From Vombatus ursinus (taxonomy: Eukaryota; Chordata; Mammalia; Diprotodontia; Vombatidae), in the NCBI RefSeq assembly GCF_900497805.2, contig NW_020949602.1:970082-1034081 (forward strand): a stretch of 64,000 nt of DNA, in the 5' to 3' direction. The translations under genes and the position numbers were made by a program. Below are positions 56,501 through 57,255 of this stretch, one piece after another. The notes under the pieces were generated by a model. That model was not told the DNA's origin. It saw nothing but the letters and a program-made list of their open reading frames with translations, and made no database searches. Numbering within the stretch: position 1 is the first letter of the stretch; the number at the start of each line of letters is the position of its first letter.

Positions 56501-57255
56501 CTCCAGATCAAAACAGGACCACTGCGATGAGAAAAATCCCTCTAAGAAATCCCAATAAGGCACTGTCAACAAGACCCAGGGCCCCCGACCCAGGCAAAGA
56601 CTGTTTCTGCCTGTGGCTGAGAGCCTCAGCAACTGTTTGTCAAACACTTTCTGTGATTACAGTTGGAAAAAATTGAGTGGTTAACCAGAGGGAAAAGATT
56701 TCAGGCCCCAACCCTGCCAGCACCCAGCTGTTTGTATTGGGCTGTTTGCTCGGGCCAGGAAAACCAGAAGGTGACGACAACGAAAAAGAAAATGCCAAAA
56801 GATGTACAACATCCACCTTAGTGAAAATGGTTCACATTAACTCCAAGGGAAATGATACCCAGCACACAAAGGGAGCTAAACCAATCAAAATTCTAAGCCA
56901 ACTTATCAGGAAAAAGCCAACTCAGCAGTGAGGACACACTGAAATGGCAGGGAATTTAATTAAAAAAAAAATTTTTTTTGGCGGGGGCAGTGGGTGGGTA
57001 GGAAGCAATAGGAGGGTAAGAGAGTTTGAACCAAGTGTCACATCAACAGTATTTAGACCATGGCAAACTGAGCTAGCCACAAAACCCCACCCAGCCCACC
57101 TTCCACACTCCACTCAGCTGCTTGGTCCGGGGAAGGAAGGGAGATGCCCAAAGGCTCAGGCCTACCTGAAAGAAGCCTGGAGGGATGGGGCCCCCAGGCA
57201 TGCCATCATTGGGCGGGATATTGCCCAGCACAGGGCTTGGGGCCGCAGCTGCACT
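14678..57255 (-). CDS. SSBP3: SSBP3, 14 coding exons in the window (C-terminal 296 residues)
   Basis: Single-stranded DNA-binding protein 3 (SSDP1) is a nuclear cofactor. It binds LDB1 through its N-terminal LUFS domain, protects LDB1 from degradation, and contributes a proline-rich transactivation region to LIM-homeodomain complexes. Joining 57255..57166, 36922..36842, 35919..35860, 31104..31038, 30903..30827, 23260..23196, 22979..22931, 22097..22062, 21391..21337, 19706..19636, 17303..17225, 16274..16246, 15958..15857 and 14707..14678 gives 891 bases, or 296 residues and TGA. All junctions are GT-AG and the frame is unbroken. The product is the Pro/Gly/Met-rich part that ends SPSMTMSV. The first ~92 residues are upstream of the window. 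SSBP2 and SSBP4 are excluded by segments such as [19 protein letters not shown], as I recall the paralogues. Confidence 0.96.
14708..15856 (-). other. SSBP3: SSBP3 intron before the terminal exon
   Basis: It contains a short L2 tail (+) at 15040-15110 ('tagttccagtgcttagaacg'). A MIR-type SINE (-) lies at 15120-15230 ('gggaaactgaggctcagagt') and a MIR3 (-) at 15295-15425 ('gacctggaaaagacctcaga', 'gtaagacttgaacctgggc'). The rest is GC-rich and unassigned. Confidence 0.6.
15857..15958 (-). CDS. SSBP3: SSBP3 exon, residues ~346-379
   Basis: 34 codons, phase 0 at both ends, including [20 protein letters not shown] and [12 protein letters not shown]. The acceptor follows a long pyrimidine tract (15959-16000) and the donor is AAT|GTAAGT. 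The [10 protein letters not shown] block is one of the most conserved parts of the family's C-terminus. Confidence 0.96.
15959..16245 (-). other. SSBP3: SSBP3 short intron
   Basis: It has a strong pyrimidine tract next to the acceptor. A short L2/MIR-like end ('cagcaggtgcttaatgagtg') lies at about 16098-16120. Nothing else is seen. Confidence 0.6.
16246..16274 (-). CDS. SSBP3: SSBP3 micro-exon, residues ~336-345
   Basis: A 29-base exon that completes a split Gly codon and adds SGDIDGLPK. The donor is AAA|GTGAGT and the acceptor is TTTCAG. It was identified from the expected protein, since it is too short to show as an open frame alone. Confidence 0.93.
16411..16872. repeat. 33 bp minisatellite derived from a MIR3 tail, with an assembly gap
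   Basis: About 14 copies of a 33 bp unit of the form 'gacagggaatgtcagggctg' plus 'ggaggggcctcag' run from 16413. Ten Ns lie at 16535-16544. The unit equals a reverse MIR3 3' end. At 16873-16915 the next text ('gcattttataggtgaattaa') is the MIR3 core, so the array grew inside a MIR3 on the - strand. 33 bp is 11 codons, which creates long false open frames (16348-16989 + and 16410-16970 -). Confidence 0.93.
16910..17224 (-). other. SSBP3: SSBP3 intron remainder
   Basis: This part lies between the minisatellite and the next exon. I see no further repeat or gene. Confidence 0.5.
17225..17303 (-). CDS. SSBP3: SSBP3 exon, residues ~310-336
   Basis: It encodes [20 protein letters not shown] and HMNGSL plus the first base of a Gly codon. 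The acceptor is TTCTCAG and the donor TTAG|GTAAGT. This Gly/Met/Pro-rich block is shared with SSBP2. Confidence 0.96.
17304..17905 (-). other. SSBP3: SSBP3 intron, unassigned part
   Basis: GC-rich intron sequence. I see no clear repeat, RNA or gene. Confidence 0.5.
17910..18035 (-). repeat. MIR SINE, reverse
   Basis: The text 'gatcctcacaacaaccctgc', 'gaggaaactgaggctgagag' and 'caggatttgaactcaagtg' is a reverse MIR. Confidence 0.75.
18181..18260 (+). repeat. Marsupial tRNA-derived SINE head, truncated
   Basis: The text 'aggtggcaaagtggacagag' and 'gtcctgggttcaaatcctgc' corresponds to box A and box B regions. The 3' part is missing. Confidence 0.65.
18540..18850 (+). repeat. MIR SINE, near full length, next to a reverse MIR3 piece
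   Basis: About 18600-18850 runs from 'tagctcagtggttagagcac' (box A) through 'gcattcaaatccagcctcag' (box B) and 'cctcccctgtaaaatgggga' to 'gcttggcacacagtaataaa'. About 18540-18598 is a reverse MIR3 head ('gtgttggaaggaatattaga'). Confidence 0.8.
18870..19330 (+). repeat. L2 fragment bordered by reverse MIR/MIR3 pieces
   Basis: About 18870-18955 is a reverse MIR core. About 18970-19180 (+) resembles L2 ('ccttcaagccttagctcagg', 'ctgaagccttcccggatcc'). About 19180-19330 is a reverse MIR3 ('ctcattttacagctgaggaa'). Confidence 0.55.
19500..19635. other. AT-rich unique block beside an SSBP3 exon
   Basis: No repeat is recognised. It is rich in TTAAT/AATTA words ('tcaattaaacgggctttccc', 'gttaattatgatttgttatg') and lies just downstream of the exon at 19636-19706. 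A conserved intronic element is possible. Confidence 0.35.
19636..19706 (-). CDS. SSBP3: SSBP3 exon, residues ~286-309
   Basis: It completes a split Asp codon and encodes [19 protein letters not shown] plus SRSN. The donor is AAT|GTAAGT and the acceptor CTTCTCCAG. A 15-base poly-C run (mRNA strand) sits 13 bases upstream of the acceptor. Confidence 0.96.
19720..19734 (-). repeat. Poly-C run in the polypyrimidine tract
   Basis: A 15-base homopolymer (G on the + strand) lies in the 3' splice site region of the exon starting at 19706. It could bind poly-C binding proteins, and its length may be uncertain. Confidence 0.8.
19738..19905. other. AT-rich unique block upstream of the SSBP3 exon
   Basis: The text 'ttaattcatttcttaattaa', 'ggctaatttgtatttaatga' and similar words, without a recognised repeat, flank the exon on its other side. 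It is a candidate conserved intronic sequence. Confidence 0.35.
20120..20215. repeat. (GGGAGA)n purine microsatellite
   Basis: Imperfect GGGAGAGA repeats. Open frames there are artefacts. Confidence 0.85.
20555..20950 (-). repeat. L2 LINE 3' region, reverse
   Basis: The text 'gcacctgctatgtgccaaac', 'ggcctgccctctaggagtga', 'agtctaatgggagagacaac' and 'gagaacactccaggtatgc' is L2 read backwards. Confidence 0.7.
20951..21336 (-). other. SSBP3: SSBP3 intron, unassigned
   Basis: GC-rich sequence with no element recognised. Confidence 0.45.
21337..21391 (-). CDS. SSBP3: SSBP3 exon, residues ~268-286
   Basis: It encodes [18 protein letters not shown] plus one base of the next codon. The acceptor is CTCTCCAG and the donor GCAG|GTAATT. 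The Gly/Pro run is a hallmark of SSBP2/3. Confidence 0.96.
21770..21925 (-). repeat. MIR3 SINE, reverse
   Basis: The text 'ttttagagctgggaaggagc', 'cacagaagaagagacagaga' and 'tccgaacccaggttccagtc' is a reverse MIR3. Confidence 0.7.
22062..22097 (-). CDS. SSBP3: SSBP3 36-base exon, residues ~256-267
   Basis: It encodes [12 protein letters not shown] in phase 0 at both ends. The acceptor is TTTTCAG and the donor GTG|GTAAGT. Being symmetrical, it could be skipped without a frameshift, but nothing here shows that it is. Confidence 0.95.
22098..22930 (-). other. SSBP3: SSBP3 intron with MIR3 pieces
   Basis: It contains a MIR3 (-) at about 22430-22545 ('gcagagctgagagggacccc', 'gaagaaaactgaggcccata') and a MIR3 (+) at about 22640-22800 ('ggtgtggtacagtaggcaaa', then a G-rich tail). 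Otherwise unassigned. Confidence 0.55.
22931..22979 (-). CDS. SSBP3: SSBP3 exon, residues ~239-255
   Basis: It completes a split Met codon (AT|G) and encodes [16 protein letters not shown]. The acceptor is ATTTCAG and the donor TCA|GTAAGT. The RPWPNP motif is conserved across the family. Confidence 0.95.
22980..23195 (-). other. SSBP3: SSBP3 short intron
   Basis: A 216-base intron with a GTGAGG donor. No repeat is recognised. Confidence 0.6.
23196..23260 (-). CDS. SSBP3: SSBP3 exon, residues ~218-239
   Basis: It encodes [20 protein letters not shown] and N plus AT of a Met codon completed in the next exon. The acceptor is TTCACAG and the donor CAT|GTGAGG. This segment distinguishes SSBP3 from SSBP2, which I recall as having NYGGAMRPPLNALG here. 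Confidence 0.96.
23261..24045 (-). other. SSBP3: SSBP3 large intron, first part
   Basis: An L2-type tail (+) lies at about 23535-23600 ('gcacatagtaagtaactaat'). Nothing else is clear. Confidence 0.45.
24049..24215. mobile_element. Putative non-autonomous DNA transposon (copy 1)
   Basis: It starts 'ccagggtttcttaatccagg', continues 'gtatttcaacataattgctt' and 'ctgagaagaggtccacgggc', and ends near 'agggcctaggacacc'. The same text recurs at 55440-55640, and its end at 35190-35335. The heads and tails look like degenerate inverted repeats (GGTTTCTTAA / TTAAGAA). A hAT-type family is my guess. Confidence 0.5.
24245..24385 (-). repeat. MIR3/MIR SINE, reverse
   Basis: The text 'tttttacagaggaggaaacg', 'ggatctgaacccaggtcctt' and 'gacctagaatgtgctgctct' is a reverse MIR-type SINE. 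Confidence 0.7.
24575..24680 (+). repeat. L2 3' terminal fragment
   Basis: The text 'gaaggcaggagctatcttat', 'gtgcctagcacaaggtctag' and 'tggtgcttaataaatgttgg' is an L2 end. Confidence 0.75.
24685..24880. repeat. AT-rich tract of AATTA/AATAATT words
   Basis: About 200 bases of low-complexity AT-rich sequence ('ccaattataataattatcga', 'cctaattaacattaattata'). It is either low-complexity DNA or a homeodomain-motif-rich element. Confidence 0.6.
24915..25175 (-). repeat. MIR SINE, reverse, near full length
   Basis: The text 'catttcatcctcacaaccgc', 'gggatgaggaaactgaggta', 'actagcccagggtcatacag' and 'gcactcaggtcttcctgatt' is collinear with a reverse MIR. A forward MIR core follows at 25185-25250. 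Confidence 0.8.
25251..26265 (-). other. SSBP3: SSBP3 intron, unassigned
   Basis: Mostly GC- and purine-rich sequence (for example 25840-25880). Open frames on both strands have no family resemblance. No element is recognised. Confidence 0.45.
26270..26430. repeat. Imperfect CA/CCCACGCA microsatellite
   Basis: Repeats of 'acccacgcacacgcacgc' type with period slips. The open frames across it are artefacts. Confidence 0.8.
26465..26695 (+). repeat. L2 LINE 3' end
   Basis: The text 'gactgggggctcctggtgag', 'gcacagtgcctggcatacag' and 'taggtgcttaataaatactt' is a clear L2 terminus. Confidence 0.8.
27020..27170 (+). repeat. MIR SINE
   Basis: The text 'gagttcaaatcctgtctcag', 'ttggcaagacagttaacctc' and 'cctcagttttcacatctgta' is a MIR on the + strand. 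Confidence 0.75.
27170..27505 (+). repeat. MIR3 SINE with its tail repeated about three times
   Basis: A MIR3 starts near 27170 ('gatctgggttccgatcctgt', 'aacctccctgggcttcagtt'). Core-plus-tail segments then recur at about 27275-27335, 27345-27425 and 27430-27505, each with a 'cctcagt-ttcc-tctgtaaa' core and a tail ending near CCAGCT or its equivalent. Confidence 0.6.
27506..28115 (-). other. SSBP3: SSBP3 intron, GC-rich unassigned stretch
   Basis: It holds most of the longest open frame of the window (27398-28150, - strand). That frame runs into MIR3 sequence and has no recognisable domain, so I do not call it a gene. Confidence 0.5.
28120..28345 (+). repeat. MIR3 SINE with duplicated tail
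   Basis: The segment 'caagtcacgctccttgttgg' with its tail is followed by a second copy ('ggcaaatcgtgtcactgggc', 'gagatctctgccagggctag'). Decayed. Confidence 0.5.
28545..28725 (+). repeat. MIR3 SINE
   Basis: The text 'cttggagtcagaggatctga', 'cctcagtttcctcatttgta' and 'gaattggactaagactgtct' is MIR3. Confidence 0.75.
28726..29315 (-). other. SSBP3: SSBP3 intron, unassigned
   Basis: A weak L3-like patch lies at 28795-28850 ('cattaggaagaatttcctcc'). Nothing else is recognised. Confidence 0.4.
29325..29585 (-). repeat. Two MIR3 SINEs in reverse, side by side
   Basis: About 29325-29420 has 'ttctacgattctatcatcct' and 'aaactgagggccagagaagg'. About 29428-29585 has 'gatcacagatttagaagggg' and 'gacttgaacccaggactgtc'. 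Confidence 0.65.
29608..29822 (+). repeat. Marsupial SINE with an RTE (BovB-like) 3' tail
   Basis: The head has 'gagttcaaatcctgcctcag' and 'tgtgaccctgggcaagtcac'. The 3' part has 'gaaggaaatggccaaccact', 'gccaagaaaatcccaaaagg' and 'agtcagacacgaccaaacaa', which resembles the end of RTE/BovB LINEs. This implies mobilisation by an RTE, unlike the A-tailed SINEs nearby. Confidence 0.7.
29830..30826 (-). other. SSBP3: SSBP3 intron end before exon
   Basis: A MIR3 core-like patch (+) lies at 29845-29890 ('ctgtgcctcagttttccctt'). The remaining ~900 bases look unique, with no gene recognised. Confidence 0.45.
30827..30903 (-). CDS. SSBP3: SSBP3 exon, residues ~192-217
   Basis: It completes a split Gly codon and encodes [20 protein letters not shown] plus GPGPQ. 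The acceptor is CCCTTGCAG and the donor CAG|GTAACC. The Met/Pro/Gly-rich HPNMGG and PPRGM motifs are family hallmarks. Confidence 0.96.
30904..31037 (-). other. SSBP3: SSBP3 134-base intron
   Basis: The shortest intron in the window, with donor GTATGC. No repeat is seen. Confidence 0.75.
31038..31104 (-). CDS. SSBP3: SSBP3 exon, residues ~170-192
   Basis: It encodes [20 protein letters not shown] plus QQ and one base of the next Gly codon. The acceptor is CTTTCAG and the donor CAAG|GTATGC. The family motif [13 protein letters not shown] is intact. Confidence 0.96.
31105..32030 (-). other. SSBP3: SSBP3 intron, first part
   Basis: About 31275-31400 is a decayed reverse MIR3 ('ctcatttgacagaaaaggaa'). 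The rest is unassigned. Confidence 0.45.
32035..32400 (-). repeat. L3 remnant, then a MIR3 interrupted by a MAR1/WSINE SINE
   Basis: About 32035-32090 has reverse L3 text ('gggatggggaactcactact'). A reverse MIR3 runs at about 32100-32143 ('ggggccatctagcctgact') and resumes at 32288-32400 ('ggatttgaacccatactttc'). Between them, 32144-32286 is a reverse marsupial SINE that starts with its T-rich tail and ends 'gcgccacctagctgcccc'. Confidence 0.75.
32435..32525 (+). repeat. L2/MIR terminal fragment
   Basis: The text 'atgcctggcacgcagtaggt' and 'gcttaataaatgcctgagg'. Confidence 0.65.
32720..32830 (-). repeat. MIR-type SINE, reverse, short
   Basis: The text 'ttcccattttacagatgagg' followed by decayed core. 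Confidence 0.5.
33040..33200 (+). repeat. L2 3' terminal fragment
   Basis: The text 'tacatacattgcctccccaa', 'gcctttgtatctccggtgcc' and 'ggaggtatttaatgtttgct' is an L2 end. Confidence 0.65.
33201..33800 (-). other. SSBP3: SSBP3 intron, mixed
   Basis: An AT-rich stretch at 33230-33400 is followed by a short reverse L2 end at 33425-33475 ('ttaagcacttactaggtgcc'). The rest is unassigned. Confidence 0.45.
33800..33965 (+). repeat. MIR/MIR3 SINE
   Basis: The text 'gacttgggttcaaatcctac', 'cttgggcgagtcacctaaat' and 'gggcttcagttacctcctgt'. Confidence 0.7.
34320..34770. repeat. MIR3 (-) and MIR3 (+) in inverted arrangement
   Basis: About 34340-34470 is reverse ('ccatgttacagatgagaaaa', 'gtgaacccaggtcatctttc'). 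About 34610-34770 is forward ('cctcagtttcctgacctgta', 'gtctctaccaggtctaaatc'). Confidence 0.65.
34840..34910. repeat. (GACAGA)n microsatellite
   Basis: A short imperfect purine-rich simple repeat ('gagagacagacagacagaga'). Confidence 0.8.
34970..35165 (+). repeat. MIR3 SINE
   Basis: The text 'cctgttttgaatcccagccc', 'cctcagtttcctcatctgta' and the tail 'ctgaaggctcttccagg'. Confidence 0.75.
35190..35335. mobile_element. Putative DNA transposon, 3' part (copy 2)
   Basis: It shares the end of the element at 24049 and 55440: 'gggtcctcagcaatttttaa' and 'aaacaggttaagaagctctg', with the TTAAGAA terminal motif. Confidence 0.4.
35335..35690 (+). repeat. Three to four MIR3 core-tail units in tandem
   Basis: Tails recur: 'tggtctccagggtccctcgg', 'ttttccagctctaaatctct', 'ggaccagatgaccaccaagg' and 'ggaccagatgacccctgggg', each behind a Cag-tttc core. 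The spacing is roughly 75-110 bases. An L2-like scrap ('ttaagcacctactatgtgcc') is included at about 35406-35430. Confidence 0.55.
35860..35919 (-). CDS. SSBP3: SSBP3 exon, residues ~150-169
   Basis: It encodes [20 protein letters not shown] in phase 0 at both ends. The acceptor is AATTACAG and the donor CAG|GTACGT. It is preceded in the transcript by the alternative 81-base exon. Confidence 0.97.
35920..36841 (-). other. SSBP3: SSBP3 intron downstream of the cassette exon
   Basis: No interspersed repeats are recognised. On the mRNA strand 36300-36360 is strongly U-rich and 36390-36420 is GU/GC-rich (UGUGCGCGUGCG). Both lie downstream of the cassette 5' splice site and could bind splicing regulators. 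Confidence 0.55.
36842..36922 (-). CDS. SSBP3: SSBP3 alternative (cassette) exon, residues ~123-149
   Basis: An 81-base, in-frame exon with 27 residues beginning [20 protein letters not shown] and ending MMGPHSQ. The acceptor is CTCGCAG and the donor CAG|GTAAAG (one base off consensus). Both ends are phase 0, so skipping keeps the frame. From memory, human SSBP3 has long (388) and short (361) isoforms that differ by this segment. 388 minus 27 is 361, which agrees. Confidence 0.92.
36923..37330 (-). other. SSBP3: U-rich intronic region upstream of the cassette exon
   Basis: On the mRNA strand 36975-37030 and 37190-37215 are long U-rich tracts (UUUGUUUUUUUGUUUG type). They lie 50-290 bases before the 3' splice site and repeats are absent. 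This fits an extended pyrimidine region that controls exon use by PTB- or TIA/CELF-type proteins. The regulator is inferred. Confidence 0.5.
37331..38110 (-). other. SSBP3: SSBP3 20 kb intron, unassigned start
   Basis: A G-run is present near 37578-37589. No repeat or gene is recognised. Confidence 0.45.
38115..38425 (-). repeat. MIR3-like SINE and MIR SINE, both reverse
   Basis: 38120-38240: 'gataaggaaactgaggcaca', 'aggattcagacccaggtcct'. 38245-38420: 'gcaaagcactttacacatgg', 'ccccattttacaggtgagaa'. Confidence 0.7.
38570..38880 (-). repeat. Two decayed MIR3 SINEs, reverse
   Basis: About 38570-38690 ('gttctgagtcagaaagggtc', 'gatcggaacccagggcttca') and about 38775-38875 ('aggattcagaaggaccccga'). 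Confidence 0.45.
39050..39420. other. AT-rich candidate conserved non-coding element
   Basis: A 370-base block without recognised repeats. It has TAATTA at 39121-39126, 39135-39140 and 39228-39233, the core recognised by many homeodomains, and further ATTA words. GC content changes sharply at both borders. Conservation is not visible from one sequence. Confidence 0.4.
39421..39830 (-). other. SSBP3: SSBP3 intron, unassigned
   Basis: No repeat, RNA or gene is recognised. Confidence 0.45.
39835..40035. repeat. MIR3 (-) mixed with an L2 tail (+)
   Basis: The text 'gatttggaaaggaccttaaa' is a reverse MIR3 head, followed by 'gaggacagggactgtttggc' and 'cagtaggtgcctgataaatg', an L2 end. The 'tgtccaaggccacacagcat' piece again belongs to a reverse MIR type. 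Confidence 0.5.
40175..40315 (-). repeat. MIR-type SINE, reverse
   Basis: The text 'gcccaagatcacagacaggt' and 'gggattcgaactcaggtctt'. Confidence 0.65.
40421..40447. repeat. (GT)n microsatellite
   Basis: Uninterrupted GT dinucleotides, about 13 units. Confidence 0.9.
40675..40840 (-). repeat. MIR3 SINE, reverse
   Basis: The text 'gaatcacagagtcacagatt', 'gttggaagggtccttagggc' and 'aggatttgaacccaacaggt'. It shows the MIR3 tail (reverse) in its ordinary single-copy form, the source of the minisatellite units elsewhere. Confidence 0.75.
41275..41470 (+). repeat. MIR SINE
   Basis: The text 'gctaaggcaagtcacttgtc', 'gcctcggtttcctcatgagg' and 'aggatgttgtgagaactgaa'. Confidence 0.7.
41475..42085 (-). 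repeat. Probable CR1/L3-type LINE remnant
   Basis: The text 'gatccctggggcactcccct', 'gagcttgtggtccactaaaa' and 'tccatttggcattcaaacat' resembles the reverse of an amniote CR1-like LINE. I cannot name the subfamily. Confidence 0.4.
42095..42450 (+). repeat. L2 LINE 3' segment
   Basis: The text 'gccctcacctagaatgctct', 'tctaggaagcctttcctgct' and 'gaatgggagctccatgaggg' is collinear with L2. Confidence 0.8.
42460..42860 (-). repeat. MIR SINE, then MIR3-like SINE, both reverse
   Basis: 42460-42735: 'tgatttacaaatgaggaaac'-type core and 'ctccaagtccagggcgctaa'. 42760-42860: 'gaatgtgagaactagaagga' head. Confidence 0.6.
43170..43470 (-). repeat. MIR SINE (-), A-rich tract and L2 piece (-)
   Basis: 43185-43325: 'gttattatgcccattttata', 'ggaaaactgaggttaaggta'. 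43328-43360: A/G-rich tract. 43410-43465: 'attctatcttaggggcaata' and 'gggagccactgaaggctctg', L2 read backwards. Confidence 0.6.
43634..43754 (+). repeat. MAR1/WSINE-type marsupial SINE
   Basis: The text 'ggggcagctagggcattggg', 'ggaggacctgagttcaaatc' and 'gcaagtcacttagccccgat'. The short A-tail ends at the next repeat block. Confidence 0.8.
43755..43886 (+). repeat. L2-derived block, first copy of a pair
   Basis: The text 'taacactgattgtgttctaa', 'tctggcattcgaggctctcc' and 'ccactctccctccctag'. A close second copy lies at 45372-45485. Confidence 0.65.
43900..44065 (+). repeat. MIR3 SINE
   Basis: The text 'aacctggattcgaattctga', 'ctcagtttcctcatctataa' and 'gattggaggaacccagctca'. Confidence 0.65.
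44066..45045 (-). other. SSBP3: SSBP3 intron, unassigned
   Basis: A 20-base poly-C run lies at 44757-44776. Open frames on both strands in this GC-rich stretch have no family resemblance. Confidence 0.45.
45050..45160 (-). repeat. MIR3 SINE, reverse, decayed
   Basis: The text 'gatcagagggccggaaagga' and 'gggaccctggctctgatgcc'. Confidence 0.5.
45285..45485 (+). repeat. L2 tail and L2-derived block, second copy of the pair
   Basis: An L2 end ('gaatgtaaacttcttaaagg', 'gcgcagagcttaataaaact') is followed by 'taacactgagttctaaagaa' and 'tctggcattcgaggctctcc', matching 43755-43886. Confidence 0.65.
45600..45790. repeat. MIR3 (+) followed by MIR3 (-)
   Basis: 45605-45690: 'cctcagtttcctcctctgta'. 45700-45770: 'aatcacagaatcccacaatt' and 'gagctagaagagatctcttt'. 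Confidence 0.65.
45945..46255. repeat. MIR3-like piece (-) and L2 fragment (+)
   Basis: 45950-46060: 'cctcattttacagctcagag'. 46105-46255: 'gcaggaagtctttcctggtc' in L2 order. Confidence 0.5.
46590..46640. repeat. A-rich / (GAAA)n tract
   Basis: Low complexity, 'aaaaaaaaaaagaaagaaag'. Confidence 0.8.
46800..46920. repeat. Short CA/CG alternating tract and a MIR tail
   Basis: 46803-46833 alternates purine and pyrimidine (GTGCGCGTGCACGCACACGC). 46840-46905 is a MIR end ('gcacacagtaggtgctcatt'). Confidence 0.65.
47340..47740 (+). repeat. MIR3 SINE and, further on, an L2 3' end
   Basis: 47340-47475: 'gtgtgaccctgagcaagacc'. 47645-47735: 'gcctgggacacagtaggggc' and 'ttaataaatgcttgttaaca'. Confidence 0.6.
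48195..48350. repeat. MIR3-type (-) and L2 tail (+)
   Basis: 48200-48290: 'gatgaggaaaccgaggctca'. 48310-48350: 'cacagcaggtgcttaataaa'. Confidence 0.6.
48478..48629 (+). repeat. MAR1/WSINE-type marsupial SINE, the most intact copy
   Basis: It runs from 'ggggcagctaggtggcacag' (box A region) through 'ggaggacctgagttcaaatg' (box B) and 'ctaggcaagtcacttaaccc' to an A-tail at 48620-48629. Few differences from the consensus I remember suggest a fairly young insertion. This element is the main evidence that the host is a marsupial. Confidence 0.88.
48745..48880 (-). repeat. MIR SINE, reverse
   Basis: The text 'cattttacaaatgaggaaac', 'ccttgccccatatcatacag' and 'aggatttgaactcaggtcat'. Confidence 0.75.
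48881..49735 (-). other. SSBP3: SSBP3 intron, unassigned
   Basis: A short CA/CG patch lies at 49318-49345. Nothing else is recognised. Confidence 0.4.
49738..49815 (-). repeat. MIR3 SINE, reverse, short
   Basis: The text 'agaatcacggaatgtcaggg', 'gtggaagggaatctaacact' and 'gaggaaactgaggctggctg'. Confidence 0.7.
50280..50520. repeat. GA-rich tract followed by a (GT)n microsatellite with a gap
   Basis: Purine repeats at 50285-50412, then GT dinucleotides at 50413-50518 broken by ten Ns at 50461-50470. The true length is unknown. Confidence 0.92.
50605..50645. repeat. (CATA)n microsatellite
   Basis: 'catacatacatacataca' units, about eight. Confidence 0.9.
50650..51075. repeat. L2 end (+), MIR3 (-), MIR3 (+)
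   Basis: 50655-50770: 'gcctccccctgttagaatgt' and 'catggtaggtgctgaataaa'. 50770-50905: 'gaaatcgaggcccagagatg'. 50965-51070: 'cagctctctcctctgtgaaa' with tail 'gacctttccagcaacgatcc'. Confidence 0.65.
51080..52215 (+). repeat. L2 LINE, 5'-ward part, interrupted by a marsupial SINE
   Basis: After the SINE (51735-51869), 51880-52215 follows L2: 'gatggtatcccaagtgtgtg', 'gagctccagatccacatcta', 'cctcaacatgcctaaaactg', 'ggtaccaccattcaccatta'. The part before the SINE (51080-51730) fits less clearly but is likely the same element. Confidence 0.6.
51735..51869 (-). repeat. MAR1/WSINE SINE, reverse, with probable target-site duplication
   Basis: A T-run at 51735-51749, then 'gacttgcccagggtcacaca', 'gaatttgaactctgatgctc' and 'cagtgctctatccactgtg'. 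The flanks 51727-51736 (aagaccctgt) and 51870-51879 (aaggccctgt) match at nine of ten bases. Confidence 0.8.
52325..52392. repeat. Two-unit MIR3-tail minisatellite
   Basis: Two copies of the 33-34 bp unit: 'gaacaggggatgtcagagct', then 'gaacagggagtgtcagggct', each with 'gggagggg(cctta)'. It is the shortest of the three arrays. Confidence 0.8.
52500..53170. repeat. Cluster of MIR, MIR3 and L2 pieces
   Basis: MIR (+) 52505-52640 ('gagcctcagtttcctcatct'). MIR3 (-) 52660-52740 ('gcagaatcacagaatgtgaa'). MIR3 core (+) 52800-52850. L2 (-) 52885-52965 ('aagcatttattaagcactta'). L2 end (+) 53040-53105 ('gtatgcagtagatgctccat'). MIR3 tail (+) 53115-53165. Confidence 0.6.
53171..53895 (-). other. SSBP3: SSBP3 intron, unassigned
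   Basis: No repeat, RNA or gene is recognised. Confidence 0.4.
53900..54300 (+). repeat. MIR SINE, L2 end and SINE fragment
   Basis: 53910-54050: 'cctcagtttccttatctgta'. 54100-54195: 'cagaatgtaagctccttgag' and 'ccccagtgcctaacacag'. 54230-54300: 'cattgggttcaaatctcact'. Confidence 0.65.
54300..55345 (-). mobile_element. L2 LINE, ~1 kb, reverse
   Basis: The longest L2 copy of the window. The + strand reads 'aagcacttattaagcaccta', 'tctctgccctcaaggagctt', 'ggttggggaaggcttcctgt', 'gggggtgacatggtgagctc', 'gtaattgaggcatgaagtgc' and 'ttagacatgttgagtttaag', which is L2 backwards. It carries a 27 bp tandem array at 54996-55135. Confidence 0.8.
54996..55135. repeat. 27 bp tandem array inside the L2
   Basis: Units start at 54996 (26 bp), 55022, 55049, 55076 and 55103 (27 bp each), with a partial one at 55130. 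Each has the form 'gtgaaa(c/t)t..(c)aagagatg(c)tacag(ag)'. Units differ at several bases, so the array is not recent. Confidence 0.85.
55350..55430 (+). repeat. MIR3 core-tail piece
   Basis: The text 'gtcagttttctcctctataa' and 'ggtggttttggaggtccccc'. Confidence 0.5.
55440..55640. mobile_element. Putative non-autonomous DNA transposon (copy 3)
   Basis: The text 'gatatttcaataactgtata', 'ttggtttcctttatgctcct', 'tttattttatgcatttaaaa' and 'ctgaaaaggggtccctggat' matches the element at 24049-24215 over its length. The family is not certain. Confidence 0.5.
55735..55870 (-). repeat. L2 piece, reverse, decayed
   Basis: The text 'gacacagtctctgccttcaa' and 'agtgttatgagaaaggattt' fits an L2 read backwards. 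Confidence 0.45.
55871..57165. other. Unique stretch next to the 5'-most SSBP3 exon seen
   Basis: No interspersed repeat is recognised. From 56182 to 56934 one + strand frame is open except for a single TGA at 56674-56676 (162 codons, then 84). No domain is recognised. It may be chance or a conserved non-coding block. Confidence 0.4.
57166..57255 (-). CDS. SSBP3: SSBP3 exon, residues ~93-122 (5'-most in the window)
   Basis: 30 codons, phase 0 at both ends: [20 protein letters not shown] then [10 protein letters not shown]. The acceptor is TCTTCACAG and the donor CAG|GTAGGC. The four-alanine run and [15 protein letters not shown] are diagnostic of the SSBP2/3 family just after the LUFS domain. 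Confidence 0.97.
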
